This document shows positions 1 through 10,917 of a stretch of DNA of 64,000 bases, piece after piece. A model generated the notes under the pieces. The model saw only the letters and a list, made by a program, of their open reading frames with translations. It was not told where the DNA came from and did no database searches. Source of the DNA: Marthasterias glacialis. Its lineage: Eukaryota; Echinodermata; Asteroidea; Forcipulatida; Asteriidae. The position numbers were made by a program, and so were the translations under genes. Within the stretch, counting starts at the first letter, position 1. Every line of letters starts with the position of its first letter. Location of the stretch: contig OU452231.1 in assembly GCA_911728455.2 (NCBI GenBank), positions 18,123,838 to 18,187,837 on the forward strand, given 5' to 3'.

Positions 1-854
1 CACAAACTTTTTTTTCAGGTTTTGATAGCAAGATTTGTATTGCGATCTTTTAATTGCAAAACGCAACATTGCACTTGATATGCACTAATAGTCTTCCCTG
101 TATATTTCCGCACTTTGCTGTTCAAAGTCAGAGACAGATTTTTTTTTCTTTTTCTTAACTCATCAGAACCTATGTAGAGTATGATTTGTTTTAAATCAAA
201 ATAAAATCAGGCTTCTATACCTCGTATATAAAATTATAGTAAAAATTACTTATATTACATGTCACAAATTCCACTTCAATATGTGCAAGTTTGTCTCGGT
301 TCATACCATTTTAAATGTTCTCTGTATGGTTTTTTTCCTGACCCCACTCTGGGAAAAGACTTACAAGCAGACGAGTAACCAAGTAGGTGTTTGCATCTAA
401 GATGTCAAGTTTAGCTCTGATTATAATTGGTCTTAAATCATTGGTAAACACAAGTGCCCGCTTCTGCCAGTGGCTTTTCATCATCGTGCTGTGTGTTTTT
501 AGTCAATTGCAGTGTTGATGCTTATCCGATTGTGATAAATTTGTAATCCGAGCGTGAGATAAAGTTTATAAGTGCCAAATTGATGATAGTGTGTGAGTTG
601 TGTTTTGTACGTATGTGTTTTGTACGTACACTGTTATGGAAGACTTTGGGAATGGTAGCTGTCTGCAGATGGAATGGGTAATTTTCAGTTATTTTACATT
701 ATTAATATTTCCGTAAACAACTAAATTACCTGGGAAGTCTGTTGCCACCTAGCGACCCTTAAATCTTTCATTGTCCCATAACCCCACTTACCTTCTAAAT
801 TAATTTAACATCTCTTAAAATCGTTGCGCTACCCAATGCAAAAATAGAGGATTT

Positions 855-1150
855 GAGCTGGCCTGTAGCTACCAGGTAAGCTCGATGGTCAATTTGGGAT
901 GAAATCTGCTCTAGGATGATAAAGGTTGTGGGTTCAAATCCCATGTAAGTGAAAAGAAACCATGTGGATAGGGTGTAAGACACATGCACCTTGCTCTGCC
1001 CTCTTACCACACATATACAGTCCAATACGTGTTCATCTTGGCGATTGCCATTGGTCAGTGCATTAAGGGGCAGAGCTAAATGAATCAATCTATTGTATTG
1101 GGTTCGTAAACATGCATTATGCAGCACACAGGACCTACAACTTTTCATCC
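855..1150 (+). mobile_element. tRNA-derived SINE (partial)
   Basis: A perfect RNA polymerase III B box, GGTTCAAATCC, lies at 931-941 inside a tRNA-like context (GTGGGTTCAAATCCCA). The following 200 bases include a block ending in CACACAGGACC near 1120, which resembles the body of the SINE at 55340-55655. The ends are not clear, and more than one insertion may be joined here. Confidence 0.5.
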
Positions 1151-2437
1151 TGTCCAAAGCACTTAAAATTAGTTAACTTTAGATAGTCCATGAACAGCGA
1201 TTGTGAAAAATATTTCATCTCCTAGCAGATTTGTACTCACCATCTTTCCTTTTTTTGTTTAAGTTATCAACACCGATAGGAGAGTTTTTGGGGTACTCTG
1301 GGTGGCAGTAGACTTATCAGGTAAATCCAGCATTCTTGGAAATGTGCACATGCTCAGAACTGCGTAATCAATGGAAATACATGTTATGTTTGCTGCCCCC
1401 TGTTGATTCTATCATCCTCTCATTTGTTTATCCACGTTACAACATTTTCTTCTTTTTTTTTCTTTTTTAGTGTTTACATGTCTTCATTGATGCAAAGATC
1501 CTATTAATGGATAAAAGTGATACAGAAATGCACATTAAATGTGTTTAAAATACTAATCTATAAGTTTTTTTTACATGACTTGTGTAAATACATAAATTAG
1601 AAATACACAGAATATTGGCAGTTCTTATAACGTAGTGTGAGGCAACGTAACGTTATTATTTCAGGTGTAAAATAGGTGTCAGAGGTCGTATACTTGGTCC
1701 ACAGCTTTTATCCCATTGAAATTTGTAAACTATTTATTAAAATGTGGTAAACATACTGAGACATCATGGAGTTATACATGTAAACAAATATTATTTTGAT
1801 GACGAGCATTTTGCGAGCTTTTTGGGGTACGCCAAGTGGCAGAAGACTTAGCAGGTCAATCTGTTCTCGGAAATTGGGCATGCCCAGAACTACGTAAGCA
1901 ATGCAATTTTACCTGGTACGTCTGCTGCCACCTAGTGTTCAAAAGTCTCCCATTGAGGTGAAATGAACTCAGAATACGAAATTTTAAGTAACAAAATATA
2001 AAGAATAACAAATTTTCAAGAAAATATTTCTTCTCGCGTTTAAATCGTTTTAACCAAATCTGGAGCATAGCGTTATTCACAATAATTATTTGTTTAAGTG
2101 TGTTTAGTTTTTGTTCACTCAAGCTTTTGACTTGGTTTATAAAACCGATAAATGCAAGATTTTGATGAGAAATTGTTAAGCTGCAGTTATCTGTGTTACT
2201 CAGCCAAATTTGTCATTCAAAAATTTCTTAGCACTAATGAAGGGTTCTGCTCAACAGCCAGTACAGGTTACCAACCAGAAGGCCATGTGTTGTATACTGA
2301 GCATGGCAGGTTTCCTGTTCATTTTTGCTTAAACAGATGAATCAAGCAATATTTTGTGCTTCTGAACTGGCAGCGTATTTTGTGTACTGCATGACACAAT
2401 TGTTTTGTAAGGCGAATTTGTTTACTTGGTTTTTCTA

Positions 2438-2716
2438 GGGCCCAATTTTATGAAGCTTGTTAGTACAGAAAAATCTTGCAGGAACAGGTCACCAGCCAAA
2501 ATGGGGACTTTTGAGACGCTGGCGGCAGCAGACACAACGGTCCTTTTCGACAGTTCTGAGCGTGTGCCCACATGCTCGGTACTGAGTGTGTAGTTCTGAG
2601 CATGCGTACTACTGGTAAGAACCGTGAAAAAGGACCAATCAAAAGTCTCCCATTCCATAAAGTTTACATTATGGCAACTGGTGCCCACTCATTATGTGGT
2701 TTATGGAGTTGGGCCC
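2438..2716. mobile_element. MITE with GGGCCCAA termini, interrupted by a second element
   Basis: The ends are imperfect inverted repeats beginning GGGCCCAA. The left part (2438-2500) and right part (2654-2716) align with the uninterrupted relative at 32251-32440: both share a CAGGT(C/T)ACC block, then CCATAAAGTTTAC and ACTGGTGCCC. In this copy about 153 bases are inserted between those blocks. The element is nonautonomous and encodes nothing. Confidence 0.65.
2501..2653. mobile_element. Foldback MITE of the ATGGGAGACTTTTG family, nested insertion
   Basis: It begins ATGGGGACTTTTGAGACG and ends CAAAAGTCTCCCAT, an inverted repeat matching the ends of the perfect palindrome at 44866-44993. It sits inside the older MITE at 2438-2716, as shown by comparison with the intact copy at 32251-32440. 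Right-end fragments of the same family occur at about 1948-1960 and 21146-21160. Confidence 0.65.
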
Positions 2717-2799
2717 TGCTAGGTGGAAGGGACCATCTTGCAACACACTAAGGCCCTTCTTGAAACCACCGCTTGGGCTTGGGCTGTTTTGGGCTTGGG

Positions 2800-3277
2800 T
2801 AGTCTGGTTCACAGACCCCAAAATCTCTGACTATTCTCTGTCGATTTTAGGGTCAGGCATCACCCAAATGTCACGTGACAAAAAAAGGAGGAATTCCTCC
2901 TTTTCCAAAAATATCCGAAATGCTCCGAACTCATTGTCGTCCACATTTGGACAGTGTCATTGATGGTCGGACATTTCTTTTGTTGATAAAAATTCAAAAA
3001 TTTCGCAAACGCATCCTATTATCGTTTTTCTTTTTCTTTTCCCCCAACAAATTCAACACTATATTTGAATATATTTGTAACATTTTTACAAACTGATTAT
3101 CCCAGGCTTTTTGGAAGTAAACAAAGCCCGTCATCATCCAATGACATCGTCCACAGTTGTTGACAAGTAATGAATATTTATATATTGCGTCATAATCTAT
3201 GTATAGCTTTGGATTATGCCTGACCTAAGATTTTTAACAAGAGTCGTCAGGGAATCTTTGGTTAGGGAACTAGACTA
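2800..3277 (+). mobile_element. Full-length ~480-bp MITE, TAGTCTGG family, copy 1
   Basis: It starts TAGTCTGGTTC and ends AACTAGACTA, with imperfect terminal inverted repeats. The interior matches the copy at 28397-28892 in the opposite orientation along its whole length, including the shared GTCACGTGACA block and the poly-pyrimidine stretch. It is flanked on both sides, directly abutting, by TTTTGGGCTTGGG (2787-2799 and 3278-3290), probably a target-site duplication inside a GGGCTT-rich repeat. No transposase frame is present. Confidence 0.75.
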
Positions 3278-3500
3278 TTTTGGGCTTGGGCTATTTGGGC
3301 TTGGGTTTGGGCTTGTGCTTAGGCTTCGTTAGTTATTTAGAAAATGTGTGCTTTCCTTACAGGGCTTCATTCAGGCAGACGGAGCCCAAACTTAACCCCA
3401 AGCCGTGGTTTAAAAGAGGGCATAAATGTCTTCTTAATGTCTGCTTAATATAACTTTATATGGTGGTATCAAATTATGGACGTAGCAGTTACCAGCAGTT

Positions 3501-3526
3501 GGGGCGGGGGTTTTTGTGGGTGGGGG
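3501..3526 (+). other. G-quadruplex-forming motif
   Basis: Four G runs (GGGG, GGGGG, GGG, GGGGG) are separated by loops of C, TTTTTGT and T. This fits the usual intramolecular quadruplex pattern. No associated gene start is evident. Confidence 0.5.
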
Positions 3527-5040
3527 TTTCGTAAATCAGATAACTTGTCACAAAATTTCACAGCGATTTAAATAGTTGAAGTGACTTTATGGACTGTTTT
3601 TAATTCAAATCATTGTGTGTGATCACCCAAGGTTTGTACAGAGATAAAATTGTTGACCGTTTAGGTCAAAGGTTGCACGGCTTTAATGTAATGATTTGAT
3701 TTGCTATTTTTATACAAAAGAATGCCTTTTGTGTGTAAGAAAAGAAACAAAACCTAACCAATGCCCGACTGTTGGGATAGGAGGGGGCGGGGACAGTGAT
3801 GGTGCAAAGTGTGTCTGATTTTGAGGGTCGTTTGAAATAAATCACTTGGAAAGAGTAAGTTCAATTTTTAGGAAAACATGTTTCGATGAGTGCCTGTCAT
3901 TAATTGGCCATTTTTTGGAAATTAAATACAACTGTTTTGTCATTTAATACTTCATTTTCTTTCCGATAACTCATATAAATAAATATTTTATACAAATAAT
4001 TATTGCCTTTTGAGTTTATACGTAAGCATTTCAACATGTATTAAGTTATGCTCTAGAATGTAAAAAATGTCGTCAGTTTTCCTTAACATTAGACAGTATT
4101 CTAAAGTGGGATGTTATTTTTAGCTGATGCGGGGAAGAGTTGTGTCCGTGGATAGATTATCATTATTATATAGATTATAGTTTATGTGTTTATGTTTATT
4201 TGTTACTACTGTGAGAAACAAAAATATGTTTATGCCTACCTAAACAGACAAAATCCTGTTCATAAAATCATGATTTCTTTTAAAATAAATCACCCCAGCA
4301 GTTTTTATGAACACTTTTCGTTTATATTTTGATTCCGGATCTGCAAAACAAAGTTAGCATAATCAAGAGTCATTTTGGGTCAGCTTTGGGTTTTGTGCTA
4401 TTTTATTTAGCCAATAGACACGTCATACACATGGTAGATCGGATTTGTTGTCTGTACTTTGCAGAATGTAAGCGGTTTCAAAAAATAGTTGGCCAACTCG
4501 CTATTCAACGGGGTACACAGTTTTTTTTACTTAAGTAGCTACGACATTTTTTTTTTTTTTCGGTGGTCTTGCTATAAATGTCATTGTTTACAAATAAACG
4601 CAAGGAAAAGGTTGATATTATTGCCTCGTTTGTCTATTATTGTCTTTTATTGGGTGTATATTTTTTGCTGGGGAAAAGGTTACCCTTGATTTGGTAGCAG
4701 TACATTTCGTTTTGCCTAAATAAAGCCACAAAAATTGGGGTTTACGGTACCGTAAAAGTACACAGTTAACGTAAGCGTATTTCACATGTTGTATAGGTAG
4801 ACCTTTTTTTTTGTTTGCAAACATTGACCACCATTTTATATTGGAGGCCTTGATTTGAGTGTTGCAGTATTGGCAACAATTTTCCTTTTTTTAGTAATCA
4901 TTTAAAAATAGTTGTTGAAGTTTAAGTTAACTTTTTGTTTTGGATAGTAAATTTTGGTCAAATAATGCACTGTTGTGTTGTTTTGCAGTCAAGGCCGCCC
5001 GTACTTTTGCCGACCACTGTTGGCAAAATCCGCGGCTTTG

Positions 5041-5111
5041 CGTTTTGGAGCCGGAAGTGCAGTGTAGCGGAAGTTCGTGTACGTTTACATTGCACTTCCG
5101 GCTCAAAAACG
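5041..5111. repeat. Hairpin with inverted ETS-type motifs
   Basis: The arms at 5041-5061 and 5091-5111 pair over 20 of 21 positions around a 29-base loop; the core GAGCCGGAAGTGCA is perfectly inverted. Each arm carries an ETS-type site (CCGGAAGTG), and a third GGAAG lies in the loop. It may be a small foldback element or an ETS-binding palindrome. There is no obvious target duplication. Confidence 0.5.
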
Positions 5112-6390
5112 TCATCATTTTCCATCAGGATTCCTAGAGTCATGATTATGTTACTAAGCATTCTTCGTTTTCACAGACATTTTGCTAAACCCTGTAGGCC
5201 GTGAATGGTGTATGTAAGTGCATAATTATGCGGTAAGCAGAGATCAAACATCCATTTGTATTACACACGAAAAGAAAAAAAACGAAAGGGCTGTGTTTTC
5301 ATACGTTGGATTTTTATTGATTTCTGTGCAATTCGATTTCTCATACATTGCTGTGCACTGAGCGTGACGTTGTCATACGTTTTTTTTATGTGGCGTGCAG
5401 GATGCGGGTGTCGCCTTCAGTTGTGGAACATTATTTATGCTGTAATTCCACCTGTTTCGTAAATAATATTACACAACTACCAATGAACTCATTGAACTGG
5501 GCTATACGAGATTTCTACAGGCGTTTGATATCTGAGGGAGCGAGTGTGCAATGTGTGCATGTATGATAAAATGTGGCATTCACCAATGCGTTAATAAACG
5601 TGGTTACAACAACTGCTTTTAAACTGCGCTCCTAGTGGTTTAACGTGAGATCTCGTGGTGTTTGCTTGATTGGCTCAATCAATTAAGAGTGGAGTTGTGA
5701 ACAATACTGCAGACGGAACATTTTGATGCAGTCTGTCGCAGACCAAACGATTACATGTACTGTTTGGATAGTTACTGCAGTCAATGTGAGAATACGACGT
5801 GTAGTTTGTGAATAGGTACGCAAACGACGCACGCACTGGTTGAAATGACTCGTAGTAGAGAGATGCATTTTATACAAACACATTCAGTCTGAAGTATGCG
5901 TCGTTGAGCAAGTCACGGACGGATGACTAGAGCATGCAGTGAGAGGGGTTCTGCTCCGCATGCTTCTCGCTGCGCGACATCGTCCACGCGAAATGATTTG
6001 AGGCAGGAACAAGGATGCCGTTTAATGAGGTCACTGTCATCTTGTAGATGCCAGAGCACAGTTGATGCTGAAGTAGTGGCGATGTTGCAGTGTTAATAAG
6101 CAGTAGCTACACACAGAGGACATGTGTTCGTACAGTAGACTCCTTTGATACGAGGGAAACGTGCTGAGCACGCGGTTAATTAAATCTTCTATCAGCCAAA
6201 TACGACGGAATTTCAGTTCAAGGAGGACAACCTCGTGCTTTGTTGTTGTTAACAGGATATGTCGATCCCACATGCACACCAGTCACTTACAATAGTCATG
6301 GTTCTCCTCTGGTGACTCGTATTGAAATAACGATCACAAAGACACCGCTAAATATTGTGTATTTCATGCTTTTGGGGCTTGATTTTGTTC

Positions 6391-6394
6391 TCAG
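6391..6394 (+). other. Putative 3' splice site before K2P exon 1A
   Basis: A pyrimidine-leaning tract ending TTTTGTTCTCAG precedes the first in-frame ATG by only 8 bases. This suggests that exon 1A begins at 6395 and is joined to an unseen noncoding exon upstream. There is an in-frame stop at 6349-6351, so coding does not extend further 5'. Confidence 0.45.
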
Positions 6395-6420
6395 AGATAT
6401 ATATGAAATCCGTTAAGATC

Positions 6421-6943
6421 ATGGGAGCGGCAGCCACCAGCCAAACCATGCAAACAAGCGCTGGTATAACATCGACAACCACCACCGCCACCGCGGTGAC
6501 GGTGACCCTGACTCCACCACGGGAAGCACCCCCGGATTACCGACGGATGGACAGTCGCTCGTACCGGTACTTTCGACGCATACAGCCCGCGGTGTTCTGC
6601 CTCGCCATCGTGGTGACTCTCCTGGGCTACGCCTTTATAGGAGCGGCCGTCTTCGTGAGCCTCGAAGCCGAGACAGAGAAGGAAAACTTTCGTAAATTAA
6701 TGGCCGACAGGAATGATTTTCTAGCCATGGTCAACCTCAGCATCGAATTAGCAGCTGGGGAGCAAACTAACGGGACCAACGTATCATCCACGTTAACTTT
6801 AGTGAACTATACCCAAATCGACGCAGGACTGAGGAAATACGAACTTAAGCTCCGCGAATACAGGCATATTGACCTCGATGGAAATTCGATGTGGAATTAC
6901 TTTGGAGCGTTGTTTTTCTCAGCTACTGTGATCAGCACAATAG
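6421..6943 (+). CDS. K2P potassium channel, alternative first coding exon 1A
   Basis: This exon encodes the N-terminal half of a two-pore-domain K+ channel, a plasma-membrane leak channel. Its 174 codons plus one base give a Thr-rich cytosolic N-terminus (about 1-50), M1 (about 56-80), an extracellular cap loop (81-157) with four N-glycosylation sequons (N105, N118, N120, N129), and the first pore helix ending in ISTIG. The exon stops after the first base of the filter glycine codon (ATA G|GTAAGT), a phase 1 donor. K2P genes are known for a conserved intron inside this GYG codon. The ATG at 6421 has a strong context (A at -3, G at +4); an in-frame ATG at 6403 has a weak one and would add six residues. 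The cap loop contains no cysteine, so the cap disulfide of many K2Ps is absent. No second-half exon lies nearby; the only compatible one is at 50959. The predicted product with that exon is 437 residues. Confidence 0.88.
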
Positions 6944-7951
6944 GTAAGTTGTACTTTCAATCAAACACCATTCCATTAAGTTTATATTTACTGTCCCTGG
7001 TGTTCTATCCATTTTGATGCTTAGCTATGAAATGTAAAAAGCACAGGAAAATCATGTTTAGCAGAAACTTGTTACCAGCCCAACTGCCATCAAGTTTGCA
7101 TTGTTGAAATTTGCTGAGCAACATGATTTATGGAATCAGGCCTACTCCTCGAAGGCGCGTGATCTTTTTTGTCCGACGAGCGTGAGTCCCGCACCATGCA
7201 CCTGTGTCCCCGAGGGGTATTTTGTGGTGAAATCGCGCGGTAGAATTAGAAAGCTTTTTAATTGCTCTGGTACAATAACCACCAAATTTAATGACAAATA
7301 TCAGAAATAATTGTCTGAATGTCAGGACGAAATTCGGCGATGTATCTGGGTTTTGTTTTACCAAAAAGGTTCGTGTGAAACACATCAATAAAATGAAACC
7401 TAAAGCCGCGTTTGTGAAAGTAAATTATTTACATTTAAGAAAAGTACAGCATCGCACTAAAGCTCATCTGGGGATCCATCTTGGCCAGTTATCAACTTAA
7501 AATGTAAGGTTGACATTAATTTGTCATGAGACATTTTTACACTAATTGACTGGCGTTTAAAGTTTGTAATGCAAACCTCCTTGAATAGTAATATCTGTCT
7601 GTAAATTATTATTACTTGATTTCATTTGACACTATCTTGGTACCTTTGCGTGATACACTAACTTTCTTCAACCGGTACAAGAGAATTCCTACAGAGCTAA
7701 ACAATTTAAATTTGATTATTATTTGAATGAGCGCCTCTTCTTATTTAACGACCCCTCCCCTCTACACTCTCCCGACTGTGTATAAGGTATGGCGCGCCCG
7801 TTATAGTGAAAACCAGACAATGACCTCTAAACGGGCAATGTTGTTGGGTGATTTTGCAAGCGCTGTAGCGATATTCCGAAGAGATAAAAAATTATAACAG
7901 TGCGATAGTAAGGACTATCTATAAGATAAAAAAGACCTGTCCGTACAGAAG

Positions 7952-8330
7952 TATTTAACTGCACTGAGCCGGCCCCAAACTGACTGAAATGGGCGATACC
8001 GTCGAACGATTTAGATTCCCAGGAGAGCTATAGATATTCCTATCAGATCTGACAGCACGGTGGCGAAGTCTCCCCGTACTCGTTCCAAAGATTCTTAAGA
8101 CTATAGAGGTGAATATTTGATCTGCACTGTTGTGGGTGAAATACTGTCAAATCCAGAAATGCCCTCAAAATTGCGCTTCCGTCGAGTGATTCGCAAGATA
8201 CATGGGCCTGTTCCCATCCGATTTGACAGTGCGGCTATTAGTGAAGTCTCCTCGTCTAAAAGACAAGAGGATTCTAGTGTCTATGGGTAATATTTAACTG
8301 CACTGTCGGGAGGTCAACAAGAATGTCATT
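7952..8330 (+). repeat. Degenerate tandem repeat, ~162-177-bp period
   Basis: The block TATTTAACTGCACTG recurs in variant form at 7952, 8114 and 8291. Matching blocks follow it: a CGA-GTGATT or CGAACGATTTAG stretch, then a TGACAGC/TGACAGTG block, then GAAGTCTCC. There are two full units and a partial third. Confidence 0.55.
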
Positions 8331-8390
8331 CGTCTAACTGTCTCCAATTGAAGTTTTTCCTAGGACGAGTAAATAGCAGATCTCGTCTTC

Positions 8391-8985
8391 CACAAATTGC
8401 AACTTGGAAACAGGGATATGAGCTTGTACATGCGAGGTTTTAGATTGCTTTGTATACAGGACTTCTGTGGTGCTGCCATTTTGTTTTGTTCTCATTCAAA
8501 GCGTCGTAATCAAACCGAGGCGGGTAAAGTAATGTCCCAACAGAGTTTAGTCTGACATAACATGTTTCGGAATCCACAAATTGCAATTAGGAAAGAGATA
8601 TAGTTGGTGCATGCGAGGCTTTCAGATTGCTTTGTACAGGACTTCTATGGTGCCGCCATTTTGTTTTGTTCCCATTCAAAGCGTTGTAAACAAACCCGGG
8701 CAGGTAGGGTTTAAACTGTCTCGACCTCCAATAGAGTTTAGCCTGACTAAAATGACAATTCGTCATCCACAAATTGCAACTAGGAAATGGGGATTTTTTG
8801 TATACATGTGAGGTTTCAGATTGCAGGACTTCTCTATAGTGCCGCCATCTTGTTTGTTCCTTTTCAACGCACTGTAATAAAATCGAGGCGGGTGGGGTTT
8901 AAAATGTCCAAACAGAGGTTAGCCAGATTAAATAACAGATCTTGACATCCATAAATTGCAATCAGGAGACATTGATTGTGGGAAG
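8391..8985 (+). repeat. Tandem repeat, ~182-193-bp period, 3-4 units
   Basis: The block CACAAATTGCAA recurs at 8391, 8575, 8768 and, as CATAAATTGCAA, at 8950. Each unit goes on with GCGAGGTTTTAGATTGC-like, GGACTTCT, TGCCGCCATTTTG and AAACCGAGGCGGGT-like segments. The open frames crossing it are not genes. The GCCGCCAT..TTG and AAACCGAGGC parts also occur in dispersed repeats elsewhere in the window. Confidence 0.65.
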
Positions 8986-10289
8986 ACAAGAGGAATCTGA
9001 CAGGAATCTGACCCCTTTTAAATAATAATAAGTCTAAGCATGTAGGCAGCTCCATGTCATTAGCATATCATAGCCTCAGTATTAAAAGTGTTCATGATGT
9101 AAGTTTTGGGGACTACTTTCTCCCCTTCCCCCCCCCCCCCAAAAAAAAAAAAAAAAGCTGTTCGCACAGAAAAAAATGCTTAAAAACAGCAGGTTGTTGT
9201 GACCGGTACCTGCTATCTATCTTTTTATCTTGGCTTAGGAAGAGTTATGCTAAGCCATTATTCTGCTAAACAGCTTAAAGACCCTTGTTGGGACTGCGTT
9301 CCCCGTTGACTGTTTAGCTAACTTGAAAAATCTGCTACTAAGTGCTGTTGGAAACACAGCCCAATAAAATCGGGCCCAGATTTGCCTCCGGGGTCGAGGA
9401 TATCATAAATCGAGGTCAACTCGAAACATTTCTCACGGGATGAAATCAATGTGTTCGTTGTCCTTTAATACACGTCACCAATCGATGCAGCCGTAATTTG
9501 CGTCACGACATGTACAGTTTAATCTTTACTTTGCCCGCCACTTTCTGAACAGCAGCTGTCCAGAGTTTACACTGGGTTGTATAATTTTGTTGATTTTATA
9601 TTGAACTTGATTTGTGTTCATATAAAATAATTTCGTAGTATTGGTATTAGAGTAAATAGTTGAATGTTTATAACGACTTGAAAGTACATTTCCTTTGCCC
9701 CAATGTTACAATTATTAGGAGCTGTCTATACAAACCTATAAATACTTAAAGGTGCCGCCATACTTAAAGGTGCCGCCAATTTTTGTTTGTTCTTCCACCC
9801 AAATAAATTACACCAACCCATAGAGTTATAGAACTGGAGGGAGTACTCGTGTTACGCACGGAACTCCGCTGACCCGCCATGGGAGAAAATCTCTATGGGA
9901 CAATTGCAAACAATGTCCACTTAAAAATGTTTGTTGTGTAAACATGAGTGACCAGTGTAATATGATTGGTCAGCGCCATTTTCTCAATGGTCAAAAATGC
10001 TTCTTGTCGGGTCGTGTCGCCCTCTGCATGGTTCTTGAGGGCCTATGCACCAAACCCGAAGCTGGAAGGATAGTCAGTCAGGCCCCGTTTTTGTCCACTG
10101 AAAATCATTAGCCACGACTACTATGGTATATAGAGGCCATGACACCATATTGGCTGCATGATAAATCTAGAATGGTAAAGATACCAATCGTTTTCTTTCT
10201 CATATTGACTTTTGCACTTGTCCCCGTCAAAACCTAATACTAGGGCCTAAAGTGTATAGTACATACCCAGTTTATCAAACGGTACTCAC

Positions 10290-10329
10290 CAGTCGATGAT
10301 CCATTTGAAAACTGCTCATACTTTTCCAT
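10290..10329 (-). CDS. Weak candidate first coding exon beside an X-box (unrecognised)
   Basis: On the minus strand an ATG at 10329-10327 opens a 13-codon frame (MEKYEQFSNGSST) running straight into a consensus donor, ACTG|GTGAGT, at 10290/10289, in phase 1. A perfect RFX X-box palindrome lies directly upstream at 10332-10345. Together these could be the start of a minus-strand gene nested in the K2P intron. I found no convincing downstream minus-strand exon between 7000 and 10290, and so short a frame can arise by chance. No family is recognised. Confidence 0.15.
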
Positions 10330-10331
10330 TT

Positions 10332-10345
10332 GTTGCCATGGCAAC
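10332..10345. promoter_or_regulatory. Perfect RFX X-box palindrome
   Basis: The sequence is GTTGCCATGGCAAC, a 14-base perfect palindrome that equals the high-affinity RFX transcription factor site (GTNRCC, AT spacer, GGYAAC form). RFX sites of this kind are typical of cilia and some neuronal gene promoters. Weak candidate exons lie on both sides (10329-10290 minus; 10796-10917 plus). Confidence 0.5.
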
Positions 10346-10795
10346 CTGTAATTGAGGATTGTATACCTTCTCGAGATGTATTGTATACCATTCATTAATT
10401 CAAGTTTGGGAAACGACCACTGCTTCGCCAACGGTATGTTTTGGGATTAAGTGCTAATCAAACGAGAGTGATTTATAACCGTGGTGCCACTAGAAATCTT
10501 TAATGGTTTAAAATTTCAGAAAAATGACAAGTACCTTCCCATGTAATTCATTGAAAGCCATTAAACCAAGACAGACTTAGACAAAGCCATGCCCCAGTTC
10601 AGTCATTCCTAGATAGATGAGACTGACTCAACTGTACTGTGTCATGACTTTAGTTCTTAGAAATTGCACAATCGCACGACGCCACATGGAATAATGCACA
10701 TTTTTTCCATAAACGAATTTCTAGTCATCCCCGGCATTTCATTCACGTTATGATTACTCCCAATGCTGACCCTGCCGTATTCCGTTACAATCGAA

Positions 10796-10917
10796 ATGGC
10801 ACGGCCCGGAACCGACAACCATATGGGCAGCAGTCGGAAGCTGAAGATGCTCCAACAAAAAAAGGAGAAAGTGTCAGGAGATCGATTTGAAGGAATTATG
10901 GGAGACAAAATCTGCAG
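10796..10917 (+). CDS. Candidate coding exon inside the K2P intron (unrecognised)
   Basis: An ATG with strong context (A at -3, G at +4) opens 40 codons with a coding-like character, rich in Lys and charged residues (SSRKLKMLQQKKEKVSGDRF in the middle). The frame reaches a plausible donor, CTGCAG|GTGTGA, in phase 2. An earlier in-frame ATG at 10763 is possible; an in-frame TGA lies just upstream of it. Phase 2 does not fit the K2P acceptor at 50959, so this would be a different gene. The opposite strand has a 189-codon frame without an ATG start, which weakens the case. I do not recognise a family. Confidence 0.22.

Larger units (their letters stand above)
1..6394. other. Noncoding upstream flank, repeat-rich
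   Basis: No convincing coding exon is visible. The stretch holds a tRNA-derived SINE near 855-1150, fragments of the ATGGGAGACTTTTG foldback family (about 1270-1400 and 1820-1960), a nested MITE pair at 2438-2716, a full-length MITE at 2800-3277, a G-quadruplex motif at 3501-3526 and an ETS-motif hairpin at 5041-5111. From about 5650 to 6320 the CpG content rises and a CCAAT box in reverse (TGATTGGCTCAATCA) lies near 5670, so this could include the promoter or noncoding first exon of K2P isoform A; no core promoter element could be fixed. Confidence 0.5.
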
